Positions 46,786 to 59,291 of a stretch of 64,000 nucleotides of DNA are shown one piece after another. This DNA is from Erythrocercus mccallii (taxonomy: Eukaryota > Chordata > Aves > Passeriformes > Dicruridae): positions 62,001 through 126,000 of the forward strand of contig VZRG01001627.1 in NCBI GenBank assembly GCA_013397435.1, in the 5' to 3' direction. A program made the translations under genes and the position numbers. Each line of letters opens with the position of its first letter. The stretch's first letter is position 1. Below the pieces are notes generated by a model. The model searched no databases and was not told the DNA's origin. It saw only the letters and a list, made by a program, of their open reading frames with translations.

Positions 46786-49199
46786 GTCATCTTTTAATAT
46801 GCTGATACTTTAGGGCAAGGCATGACTATTCCATTTGTTTGCTAGGAACTCACCAAAATCTTGATGATGTGCCACTGATACATATGTCTAAGGACCCTAA
46901 AGGAATGACTTATTGGAAGCCTAGTCATTTCATTTTTTTTTAGGTATTGCCAGAAAACTTAATTGAACCCTAACCATTATTACCAGTACTGAACCTCTAC
47001 CATTATTACCAATATATTATGCAGGTACAATACAAAAACCTGGCTTTTCCACACTCTGCACACATGCTATGGGTGTTTCCAGGTGTCATCATTATTATTG
47101 TATGTCTGCAGTATTCCTGGCTGTTAGGAATAAAAAACTGTAAACAGTACTTTTCTAGTGGCATTCAGTTATTGTGCTTCCTGGAGATCACTGTTATGAA
47201 GCTGCATACAAAGGGAAGAGACAAGATAGGAGAGGCTTAGACCAGAGGAAATGCCATGGTCTACCCACTCCTCCATTATGGTTAGCAAAGCTGCTGAAGA
47301 TCCTGGAGCCAAACATCATTTGGACACTACACTCCACTAACTACCTGGCTGATAACCAGAGTTAAGCGAACTGTTTGTAGCCAACAACATAACAATTCCA
47401 GCCATTTTTCCCATTCATAATTTATGTTTAAGCTCTGCATTGTTTCACTTTTTTTTCACTTGCAAGAAATTGCTGCAACAGTTTATTGAGGAATATGCTC
47501 TTTGTTTTATACCTAAGTCATAGGATATTATTTCTACAACCAGAAACTGAAACCATTCATCAACAGACAGTGGAACTGAAGTAGTCATTTCTAATTGAAG
47601 CTTTAAGCAAAGACAGACTTATACACACATACAAAAAACAGCAACCAGTGTTTGCCTGTGTGTATGGCCTGGGGCAGCAGTTTTCAGAACTGAAACCCAA
47701 TGAGATAGGACACAAGAAACAGGAAAATATATGTGCCATGAAGTTCCCAGCATGAGCAGAGCATCCTCAGCTACACACTCTAGTAATCAATTCACCCCAA
47801 AGGGCTGACACTAAACTGGTGTTAGTTTTTTTTTACATTCCAGAACAGCAGCAATAATCCTAAATTACATAGATCTACACTGGACTTTAGTGCCCAACAG
47901 TCATTTGACAGTTGCAGTTTTGCTCTGCATGTACTCAATCCCTGCAATATTTTAGCATGTTGCCTTTTGGAAGGATTAGGGTACTGGACGTCCCCTGAGA
48001 AAGCCATAGGAAATACATATTGGTCTTGTGGTTAATTTAACAAAGCTCTTGATGTCATTATTATGTAGTGGAAATGTAGTCAAACACTTACTAAGCAGCC
48101 AAAATTTAAATAAATTCCCATGTTCTTAAGTGGTCATTTGAGTGTTTGACATAAAACATACATCTGTATTTAAGACATGGCATACACACATGAACTTCCA
48201 CATCACTGTGGGTTTTAACATGCTGAAACGATTTGCAACTCTGCTTTAAAGTTATTGGCTTCCAAAAACCAATGATGATAAGTAAAGTGAGATCTGGAAC
48301 AAATTAATGTATTTCCCAATAACCTGCGAGTTTCTTCAGGACTGCTTATAGTACTTAATCAGCAGCCAAGAGCTCCCCATAACAACAAAATGTAAAAGAA
48401 GAAAAAACACTATGAATATTGATCAGGTGCAAAGTCAGGCATTTAAAATTTAGGAAGCATAAAACTATGATTCCCCACACAATGTTAATTTGAGATCCTC
48501 GTATACATTTATTCTGATACAAACCTGATAGTCAACTTTTTTTCCACAGTATTTCTCTGTGGCTGGGGCAGACTGGCAAACCAGGAAGCAGAAGCCAAGT
48601 GCTGCTTTCCAAGTAAGACAGCTGGCTGTCAGCAAATGCCATGGCAATGCCAGCTTCTCTACCAGAGAAATAGAGGACTCCAGAGAAAATATAATGACTG
48701 ATCAAGGTTCTTGTGCTTGTACAGAGGCACTGGGTGTGCAGGAAACAAGTTCTATCCTCTATTTCCCATCTTTTCAGGAGGCAGTTAGGAGCATATATAA
48801 CCCAGCTGGGTTGCCCAGGAGAGGCAGTTTCACCCTGCTGCCTCCTTCTCTTCCCTCTAACCTCACAGCTGCATTTGTCACCCGAGATGGAGGATAGACA
48901 GACCCATGCCTGAAGCTAGCAGTCCCTTGAAAACAGAGGCTAATCAGGAACAGATGGCCAGAATTGTTGCAGGAGTGCATACATTTCCTTGGCCATCATC
49001 TTCCCAGCCCAGGGATCTGTGGGGAAGTGCCAAGTTGACTGGGCTAGTTCTGCCCCCAGCTGCAGAACTGTAATGGGAAAGGGGCTGCTCTCAGCTGAGC
49101 ACTTCCCAGGGGTACAGACACAGGAAACAGGTATCCTAAGGCACAGGTCTGGTGTGAGAGCCTGCAGAGATCCTCACATCACTTATAAATGAGCTACTG
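46786..49199. other. Single-copy sequence, no gene seen
   Basis: No recognisable gene or mobile element was found between CR1-B and CR1-E. Short open frames overlap on both strands (for example 48,559-48,980) without known motifs. Confidence 0.55.
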
Positions 49200-49460
49200 C
49201 AGGGAGGTTTAATCCTGGAGGGGAAGTTTAGACTGGGTATTAGGAAAAATTTCTTCATGGAAAGGATTGTCAGGCACTGGAACAGGCTGCCCAGGGAAGT
49301 GTTTGAGTCACCATGCCCAGAGGTATTTAAAAGACATGTAGATATGGCACTTGCAGACATGGTTTAGTGATGGATTTGGCAGTGCCAGGTAAATGGCTTG
49401 ACTCGAAGATCTTAGAGGTCTTTCTTTTCCAACCTAAATGATTCTATGATCCTATGATTA
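49200..49460 (+). mobile_element. CR1-E: CR1 3'-end fragment
   Basis: About 260 bp cover the end of ORF2 and the 3' UTR of a CR1. They include AGTTTAGACTGGGTATTAGG, CAGGCTGCCCAGGGAAGTG, GGTTTAGTGATGGATTTGGC and TCTTTTCCAACCTAAATG. The copy ends in ATTCTATGATCCTATGATTA, a pair of the terminal octamer-type repeats typical of the family. It is the best-preserved 3' end in the window. It has no meaningful coding capacity. Confidence 0.92.
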
Positions 49461-49642
49461 ATGCCATACTGTGCCCAGCCTAATGAGCTCTGTTTCTTAA
49501 CCTTACAATTCCTTTCCCCTTCTGTGTTTTTCTCCATGTGGCTGTTATATATTGGCCTTTTTTATTACACCAATTTAAAACTGAGAGAAAAGGCTTTACA
49601 ATTTGCACCCATTTTATTCTTCTTTTTTCTTCTTTACAGATG

Positions 49643-49769
49643 AACAAAAAAATCCAAACCCAACAAAACCCAAAACAAACAACCCCCAAAATCAAAACAA
49701 ACAAAACCGCCAAACAATACGAATCAACAACAAAAAAACAACCAATCAAATGAAAAAACCCCAAAGCCC
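49643..49769 (+). repeat. A/C-only-like low-complexity tract
   Basis: About 118 of 127 bases are A or C, built from CAAAA, ACCC and AACAAAC words with no fixed period. The minus strand is correspondingly T/G-rich. It is not telomeric, since CCCTAA is absent, and it is not a clean microsatellite. The open frames over it (lysine/asparagine/proline-rich) are artefacts of composition. Confidence 0.8.
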
Positions 49770-52700
49770 AGCTCTGCCATTCAGTTTGTCCAGTTTTGTA
49801 CTTGGGCACTACAGTGGTTCACATTAACAGCTGTAATGTTTTTTATAGGAGGTAACTGGAAGTTCAGAGACACTGAGCGACCTCTCCATGCAGGAATAAA
49901 CAAAAACCTTTATTTCCAGCTTCCTATTCTAGCAGCAAAGCTGCTCTCCTACACTCCCTACGGTTTACCAAAAATTGTCCCCTCTCTTTGAAATGTTTAC
50001 TTCAAAATACCACAATGTGTCTTGGATTCCCACCAAAGCTCAGAGCAGCAACACAGCAGATCCCAAATCTGTCAACATAGCTTCACCTCAGTGTTGTTGC
50101 TCTAGTTGAGATTTGGATTCCTCAAGGCTGAGGAACTGCCTATATGGAGCACCCAGCCCCATGCAAAGGAGGCAACAGTGAACTATGGGTGACAAACTGG
50201 TGTATGGATTTGAGGACATACAAGGATTAGTCTTTAAAATTGCCACCTTGGAAGAGAAGAGTGAAAAAAAAATTCAAATTACCCCATACCTAAAATGTCA
50301 GACTATTTCTTTCAAAGTCAGACAGTCTCATTCAAACAATACTGTTGCTTATGACTCAAACTTTCCACAGCCTCCACATTCCTAAGTACTCATCTGACTT
50401 CAGTATTTTTTAATGTAAAGCCAGATCAAGGCTTCTCAGCAGTATAGGCAAGAAGCAGTTTTGGAAATGGTGGTAGAATGGGTCTAGGACAGGAAGGACA
50501 AAAAATAAGGGGCTTTGATATATGCTGAAAAACCAGAACAGTTTTTATTGCCCTGTGAGAAGTGTGGTTCAAGTACTTTGACTTGGCTCAGAGTCTGATA
50601 CCAGGAAAGCATTTTTTAAAATCCTCCAGTTGCTAAAAAGGAAAGAGAAGATTTCAGCCTCTTGGAAGGGTATACTTAAAAAGGGGTACACAGACTGGTT
50701 CTCCATCTTGAAAAGGATATTTGCCTAAGTGAGACTGCAAGAGCACAGGTTTTAATCCCTCACTGTGTTGCATTTCCTGGCCCTTTCCTAAAAGTGGTAT
50801 CCAGGTAGTTGTGGTACACACCATCCCAATGTAGGGATGGTACTGCCATTGCACAGGCTTCTCGAGGGTGACACAGGGGAGGGTCAGCCATTCCAGCTTC
50901 TCACAGGGTAGGCAATGGGAGGCTCTGCCTCTTGAGGGAAATGGCCCACCAGGACCAAATCTGCAAAACCAGGAATGCCATAGACTGCTCCTGATTACTG
51001 CATTCTGGTCAGAATTTTGGCTTTGGGTTCTGGAGGGTTTTCTGTCTTTTACAACCAACGTTTTACAACTCAAATTGGTCAATTCACTTCATGAAAACTG
51101 CAAACTCAATCAACATTTGCTTGTAGTGGATATGCCTTGCCCTACTGCCCCATCACTCGTGCTGAAAAGCATCAAGTGGGAAATCAGGAAAGAACTTAGA
51201 CTCAAAAGCTGACTGCTGGACCCTCTGCTGACACCCTAAGGGAGATTGCGGTGTCCCCTGCTTGGCAGAAAAAGCAAAGTTAGTCCATTTCCTTTGTCAA
51301 ATGTGTTAGCAGTCTTTCTGCTGCCCCAAGAAACTCTGGTTTCCAGGATCACTAGAAATTGCTCAATGAATCATCACAGATCTACAAAGGTGCCCTTCAT
51401 GCATCATGTGCATGGGCAACTTCTCCTCAAGAGGCCTGTGCATGACTCCAAGTCCTTTGCTCATGTCACAGAGTTTTCATCAGGTTAAAAATCAGGTTTT
51501 GCATAGCACTAATATGAGCAAATATTTATCATTCTGAACTGAACTAACATGTAACTGTGCCTACCCCAGTTCAACAAGGATTTTAACCTGCTGCCTGCTT
51601 AAAGAGAGACATAGGCTTAAACAGCTTGCTGAATAAAAGCCAAAAGGAAGATAGATTGAAAGATTGGGCAGACATATATGATTGCATAAAATATTCAAGC
51701 AAACTTTAAAATTTTTCCCCTTTAATTCTGATGTTTTATTGGTATTGCTTTCCCAGTAGAGTTTCAGTGCAGCTCTCATCTTTACAATAGAAAAGAAACA
51801 AAACTGAAGCAAAATTATATTTTCACATTTAACTGAGTACCTGTTTTGATGGGTGGAGTCAAGTCCAAATACAGAATCTCTCAGACAGACTCTGAATTCT
51901 TTATTTAATTTTCCAAAACCCTTGAGCTGTTCTGAAAATGTTTTATCCTGTAGTAATTAAATAAAAATCAATCACTTCAATATAATTTCAAATGATACAT
52001 GGAGCATAGAGGGGTATAGTAAACATAGAAAAACATTAAGACATCTGTTATTATTAATGCTCTTTACTTTCTGCCAAGTTTATCCATGGTCCTGTCGAGT
52101 GAAGAAATCCTTCTGCTGATACAGGAATCAGACGATCAGAGTTAGGCTCACTGGGGAAGAGGCGATACAAGGATTTTTGATGAATTTCAAAACAGTGTGA
52201 AGGTCTTGTTTATATTCTTCTTATCAAAGAATAAGAGTGAAGGAGCTGTTCCCTGTGAGTATGACTGAAAGGATTGACTGCCATATGAATTTCCTCATCA
52301 GCGTGTTGTGATCTCCTGGGTAGCCTTAGCATTGGTGGATTTAATGTGGTGCCCTGAAGATTCATTATTGATCCTCAGTGGGTTATAAACAGAGGCCATG
52401 TGTCCTGCATCACCAGGTTCTGTTTATCCAAAATGCCACAATCACATATATTTATCCCAGAGACAGTATTGTTCAAGAACACCCTCTATGATGGTATTTC
52501 AGATAAGAAAAGTATTTTTACAGTGCTGAATACCTGGAAGTGACAGGAACCAAATAAGGAATCATAGTAATGGTGCAAGATGAGACTGACAAGCTATTTG
52601 CATGTCAGTATGCAGAAAGCAGGGCTGTAGCGTGCCATGGAAACATCTGCAGGATTGAACTGCAAGGTTTGAACCTCACGTTTCTGAAGGCTCAAATATG

Positions 52701-52772
52701 TTTTCTGTAACCATTGATAAAGATTAGGAGAAAAAAATTGTCACTGAAATCTCCAGGAAAAAATGCATTCAA

Positions 52773-52784
52773 TACACACACACA
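52773..52784. repeat. Short (CA)n run
   Basis: About six CA/AC units. A minor microsatellite. Confidence 0.8.
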
Positions 52785-54750
52785 TACAAAATTCCCACAA
52801 TCTAAATCAGTTCAGACCTATCCCAGAGGGAGCTCCTCATCCTTTCTGCCTATTTCCACCCCATTTGTTTTATGCCATCTCTTTCTAATACAACCAGGGA
52901 AACTGATCAAACACATTCTATACATACCACCCAGCCCACAGTCTCAGCATCCCAGCTGTATTCCTAACCTCACAAATCCACAGTGAAACCATCTCCAGGG
53001 TTTCAAAAGCATAGCAGCTTTCATGAAGGGAGGCAGTGGGAGCTCTCTTAATTAGCTCAGCTTCTTTGTGCATTTCTAGACATGTCTCCCTCTTTGTTCA
53101 CCTTTAAGAGTTTAATGTCAGAGTAGAAATAGAAGATTTGTCCTCCATAAAGTGGCATCGCATTCTTCAGGGTCTTCTTTCTTTCCTAGTAAAAGTTCTT
53201 ACACTCAGAAAAATAGTCAACATGGGGCCAAATATCTAAACAGAAAGAGGTGAATTTTAACCAGTCTGTTCATTTAATGAGGACTAACAGAGGAAAAGCT
53301 GGAAACCCAGCCAGTTAGGTGAGCATTTCAGCAACAAAAAGTCCTTCACATGTTGTCCCTATAGCCCTGCAAAGAAAAATTCAAATATGACACCATAATT
53401 AATGTAATTCAATCCTTTCTGGAAGTAAAAGAAAATTAAATTCGGTCTTGATAGCTTCATTCTTTTAATATTTCCACTGGATTTATAACTTACCAACCTG
53501 ACAGTCATTTCTAAGATGCAGGGAAGGCAGCAGAACTGCAAATTTTCTCACCAATACTTTAAAGTATAAGTTTATACAGAGGAGAGAGTTGAGGACAAAG
53601 CCATGGAAAGATGGGTTCCAACTCTACTGTGTCCCTGATTTCATAATTCAAGGCTTGCAACAAGGAAATCATATGATTCCCTAGAACATTCTGCAAGGGC
53701 TGAGAGGCCCTGAGACAAAAAATCACTCAAGAATGTTTCTGAACTACACACAGTGAGTTTTTCTAAGGAGATCCCACATAGATCAAGTTAGATAATAATT
53801 TAAATCATTATTACCATTGCTCTCTGGATACTTGCAAAAAGGTTTGAAAACTGAGATTTCCCCATTAAAATCTTCATGAATTCCAAAGTCTGAATTAGTA
53901 CACATCTTATTAAGAGGTAGCAGTCAATTAAATTTGTATCTTCTGAGAATTACTTTGTTTTACATGCTGCAATATTTCTATTACTAGGAGACTGAAATTA
54001 AAAAGTGAAATTCTGGGTATTGTCTAATTTTTATGCATTGTCATGATGGCTTAAAATAAATATGAAAACATCAATGAAATGCACCTCCTCCTGAAAGTAG
54101 GGAGATTACAAATATCAAGTTGTCTCTAGAAGTTTACTCGTTGCAATGAAGAGGCTGCCCTTCCCACTAAGTAAGCTGTAATCATTTTGTACAAAACCAG
54201 TTCAATATGAACAAAAGTAAACTAATTCTGGTCTCAGCTTAAATAGAAGAATAAATAAAGAAAAAAAAACCCTAACTGTACCTCAGTTCTACCTCCCCTT
54301 CAAATCTTACTGGACTAGTACCAGCAAATATTCTGATCCATCTAACCAATATCCTCACCATTTTCCCCTTTGAAGCCCTTGAAAATATCTCCTGATAAGT
54401 AAAACGCTCCTTTTCTGTAAAAGAGGAGGTAATGATCTAATTAAGGACTACCTACCTTTCCAGTACATGCTTATATGTACATTGTACCCATGTACATTGT
54501 TCATCTTACTGCATGTGTGTCCTCTGTTTTTCAGTGTAGTCTCTCTCCTTTCTCACAGACAGCAAAGTTTAAGGACGTGGGTGTTACCTAAAATTACATT
54601 AGAAATTACATCAGCATTGCTTTAAAACCCTTTATTAATAAACTACTTCAGTGTCTGGAACAACTGTACAACTCTCATTGCAAGGTCCTTGGCATTTTAT
54701 TTTTCCCATGTAAAATAAGGTCTTAGTTTTATACAAAAATTTCAAACAAG

Positions 54751-54770
54751 AGTTACACTTAAGTGTAACT
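54751..54770. other. 20-bp perfect palindrome
   Basis: AGTTACACTTAAGTGTAACT equals its own reverse complement with no central spacer, so it can bind a symmetric dimeric protein or extrude as a cruciform. No gene adjoins it. Confidence 0.92.
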
Positions 54771-57700
54771 TAATTTGCAAACTGCACATAATCCTACTGG
54801 TTTATAATTCTACCTTTTCAAAAGAGACATTTTGGCTATTTGGAGGTTTAATGTCAGCAAACCACCTTAACAACTACAAATACATATAGTTAATGCACAA
54901 AGTGAAGCATATATAACATATCCACACTCATTGAGCCCAAGGGCTCTACTCACCCTCAAGATATCTATTTTTACAGATCAGGACCTTCATCTACATTTTT
55001 AATTCATTACAGTAAATATTTAGCTATTAGAATGTTGCTGCATGGAATGGGTTGAGAAAAGGTTCACAGGAATATATCCAGAGTCAAGTTTAGGCAATTA
55101 ATCACATCTGCTCTGCCTGGATTCTGACATTCATGGTAACACAGTCCCAAACCTCATCTCTCAACCATTCTGTTGAACAAAGGTCATAGACCTTGCATAC
55201 ACCATAGAAAAAATAGGCTCAATTTGCTATGTGGCCAGCTATTCATGCTTGTTTCTTTTCCATGTAATATCTAACATGTTGATATATTTAACAAAAATTG
55301 AATTCATTAACACATTAGTCAATATACCAATATTGTTTGTTGATTAAGTTCTTGGGATTTTTTTCCCAGTCATAAACTGATCAAACTAAATCTCAGGGGT
55401 TTTTTTCCATTGCTTTACTTTCTCAGCTATTTTTTAACTATAATTTTCTGCAGGTAACTGGATAAAATGAAAGGCTTCTGTAACTGGTTTGGGGTTTTGG
55501 GTTTTTTTTGGATGGTCTCTTTTAAGTATTCTTACTAAAGCATTTCTGCTGTTTGAAGAGTCTGTGACCATCCCTTCTATTGAAGGGCTATACTCAAAGA
55601 AAACAATGAAAGACACAATTCTATGGCCACCATGTACGGGAGTTCTCTTCATTTGTCTGAATAGTGCTTGGTCTGCAGGATCCTGGAGGGTAATTTTATG
55701 ACTTTTTGGACATGGCCTCACTGTCCTGCCTAAGTACAGCAGATTGTGGAGCGCAGCTCAGTTACATCTGTGCTAGCAGACAATGGCTCTGCTCCTGCTT
55801 CTAACACAGTCACTGAGAATTTTGCCGTGAACTCATATTACTGTAATTCAGATGTGCTACTGAAATAAATGTGATGTATATTTTCCATGATATGATTACT
55901 GGATTCAGTTCTGGTCAATTAAAGCTGCCTGCCCAGGGCTATCAACAGGGTAAGGATTAATGTCAATAAGCAACCCTTGCTCACATCTGCTGGCTGCCTA
56001 TTAAAAATCCCAAAACAAACAAACCAACATTAAAAATGGGCAGTGACATTAATTTGTTGCCTTCAGCCCCATTTAGACTAAGAATACTCAGCTGCATGGA
56101 GCTGAAGTATTGTGTCCATAAAGAAACTGGCAGAGGGAACATGTATTGCTAGGAAAGTGTCAGACCTGAATGACACTCCGAATGAGGCCTTGGTTTAAGG
56201 TGGAGAGTTCAGCTGCAGCACTGCCCACATCACCTGTGAAAGGCCATGCAGCAGCCACTTCACAAGACAGACAAACTAGATGAAAGCCTCACAGCACAGC
56301 ACAGAACAGCCACAAAATGTAACAGAGATAAAAGTTTCTCTCGTGTGTATGTTGGCACTTGAACGAGCACAGTTACAGCAAAACACCCACAGTGCCACCC
56401 AGAACTTTGGCGTGTGTGCAGCAGGCCCTGAGTACCAGCCCGGCAAAGGACAGCATAAGAGCAGCTGGGCTCTCTATGGAGGGAGAAATTCAGAACAGAA
56501 AAGCTCCTAGTGAACTACTTGTGGGTCCCTGGCCCTCTCTGCTCTCCTTCCAGCCAGCACCTCATCCACCCACACTGACCCTCAATGCTCCAGCAAATAT
56601 GAGAGATCTTCTCTGTTCCCATCCTAGCTGAGCTTTCATCCCGTGGGTTGCATCTCTGAAACAAAGACACATCCTCATACTCCAGCTCCTCTCCTAGTTC
56701 AGTCTCCCATGGTTTTAATGCCACCCTAGGGACTGGGCTAAGCAGTTTGGGGAGCAAAGATGGGCATCTCTCATGCTCCATTGTTTTGAAGCAGGAAATG
56801 GCTGCAGAAAAGCCTCTTCTTAGTGCACACAGGCTGATGACATGGGACTGGTGGGATCCCTTCTGGTCAGAACATAACCCTCACTGGAACAATCAGCAAT
56901 TTGGACATCCGAAAATTATTTTATTAAACAACAGTTGTTAATCAGTAGGAGGTCTTTTTCCACAGCCATTCTTTAAAGCCGAAACATTTCCATGTTTCCT
57001 GTAATACTTGTGCTTAGTCACACATTGACAAATACAAGGAAAAAAGCTCAGATCTGTATGACAGATTTTTGGAACCACCAAAATAATCTCTTTGAATTCT
57101 GCAGCCACTTGACAGCAGGAGTCCAGGAGGAGAGTGTTGAAAGCAAAAACTTGTATTTATTCACTGGAGTTTTTATTGCATTTTTCTCCCAGAACAGGAT
57201 ACCTATCATATTCTGCAAAAAAATGCATTGTCAAATGAACAGTCCACAGACTCTGTTAAACTTTAACATTTTCCAAGTCCGCTTTTTGCTACCCATCCTG
57301 TAAGCCTGACAGAGAGAAAAGGGATTGTCTTTTACATTTCAGTGAGAATTTAACACACTCAGCCCAAGGCTCCACCAGAAGACATTTTCTCTAGAAGATG
57401 TCTTGCACCCTCTTGCAACTCGCATATCCACACATGCAAAAGGTCTCTGGCTGAGTCTGCTCTTCCCTGCTGTAATACATCACAAGAAAAGAGATTCCCC
57501 AGGTCAAATTCCCTAAAATTTAAACACTTGACAAATATTAAGTACTCTAATTAAAAGTAAGAGAGGAAGGATTGTGCTGGTTGAGCTCAAGGTCACGAAG
57601 TCATTAAACTTTCCTCCTCCATGTCAGGCTGGCAGTGGGTCTCATTCAGAGTGTTGTCCATGCAAAGAGAAGGTCTGCTCTTTTTTTTTATGGTCATCCC

Positions 57701-58571
57701 AAAAGGCCATGACTTCAGTAGAAGTGAAAGTGAATATCCTCTCCCACATCCATCAACTCTGAAGCATGGAAGGAACAAGCAATTCATCTCTAAGTAGATC
57801 TGTAGGGAAAGAGATAAGCCTGGCTGTTTTCCAAAGGACTGGCTGTAGCAGAGAGCTGGGACTGGGCGTAAGCAGCCGAGAAGGGCCATGGCCTGCAGAG
57901 GATGGCAGCCCTGTGATCTGCTCTGCTGGTGGCATGGGCCTGAGAAACTGGGTTTGCTCCTCTGCCTTGCACAACCAGCACCTGCTGCTGGGGTCCTTGC
58001 TCCTAACACCAGGCATCCACCCCTGAGCAGGAAGAGCATGCTGGGCTCTCCCACAGTTCTCTGCCTCCTATTTGCACTGTCCTTCTCCCTCATCTCTTTC
58101 CAGGTCAAGCACAGTCTCTCCATCACTCGCCTCAGACCAGGCTGGCTATGTTGTTGAAAACTTTGAGCATGTGATACTTTGGGGTCTGCCTTGAGGGGAG
58201 ACCTTCAGTATGTGTCCCACAGCAGCCCAGCATCAGCACCAGAGATCCAAAAATGCCTGGAGCTTGACTATCCCCATGGTGTGTCCTACTAGCCTGCTAA
58301 GCAACATGTACACATCATTTACACCCACTACCCATGACACTGCACATCCCAGAGTGGGATTGCTGTCCAGAGGCACTGTGCTTTCCCCGGAACATGTTCT
58401 TGGGAGCCCAACTCAAAGACATGGGCTTTGCCAGCCAATGCTGAGAGTCAAAACTCCAATGTGCCATTGTAAATCTATTCCTTAGGCCAACCCATGCTCA
58501 GCTGTGTAATACAAATAACATTTTTCACCAGAGAAAACATTTCTGCATCTTGGAGGCATACAGTAAATAAA

Positions 58572-58598
58572 AAGCACATTAAAATACTTAATGTGCTT
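58572..58598. other. Perfect 11-bp hairpin, 5-base loop
   Basis: AAGCACATTAA (58,572-58,582) pairs exactly with TTAATGTGCTT (58,588-58,598) around the loop AATAC. No U-tract terminator or transcript context is visible. Confidence 0.88.
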
Positions 58599-59261
58599 AC
58601 CTCTTTTTGTCTTTGGGGTCATTTTGCCATGATGGAGTTGTAGGTGCTATACAGAAATGAGATTCCCTGCTGATCATCTTCACAGTGTACTCTCAGGTGG
58701 CCTTCATAAATGAAATTAAAAACAAGACTCTCCAACAAATACAGACTGATAGTTGAGGCTTCACAAAGTCTCAATCACTAAAATCACAAATAATCTCTCA
58801 CAATAAAGACAGTGTCGTGCTAAAAATTGTGTTTTAAATTAATGTTAGCCCAGTGAATATAGTGCTGGCCACAAAGAAGTAAAGCCATGAAAAGAAATCT
58901 CCTGGAGAAGCAAATAAGTAAATGTACATGGTGGGTGCAGCTGGGCACCACCAAGCTTTCATGGTAATCTCAGCAGGATGAGTAAGTTCATCCAGCATTT
59001 TCCATGAAGCAGAAAACAATATTTTTCACTTTGTAGCTTTCTTCTGAGGCTCCCATGAGAGCAGTTCTTTTTTTCATGCTGCTTGCAACCGCCACAGAGC
59101 TTCCCCCCAAAACCCTGTAACTCCTGCCTTATTAATACAAAAATAGGAAGGAAGCATGAAATGTACAGAGTGACACGTTCAACACTTTTTCTTTCTGAAT
59201 AAAAATGTGGGAAATATGTGGTGGTGGTAGTAGAAAGAGATGAAAACACATCAGTGTGGCA

Positions 59262-59291
59262 TGTCTTTGCAAGGTGACCTGTCTTTGCAAG
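59262..59291. repeat. Short direct repeat, 18-base period
   Basis: TGTCTTTGCAAG occurs at 59,262-59,273 and again at 59,280-59,291, separated by six bases. A small duplication. Confidence 0.8.

Noticed and set aside
57593..58126. 177-codon minus-strand open frame
   Set aside because: It lies in a GC-richer patch with several mutually overlapping frames. Its composition is Leu/Ser/Arg/Pro-rich without motifs, and no splice context or CpG island supports it.
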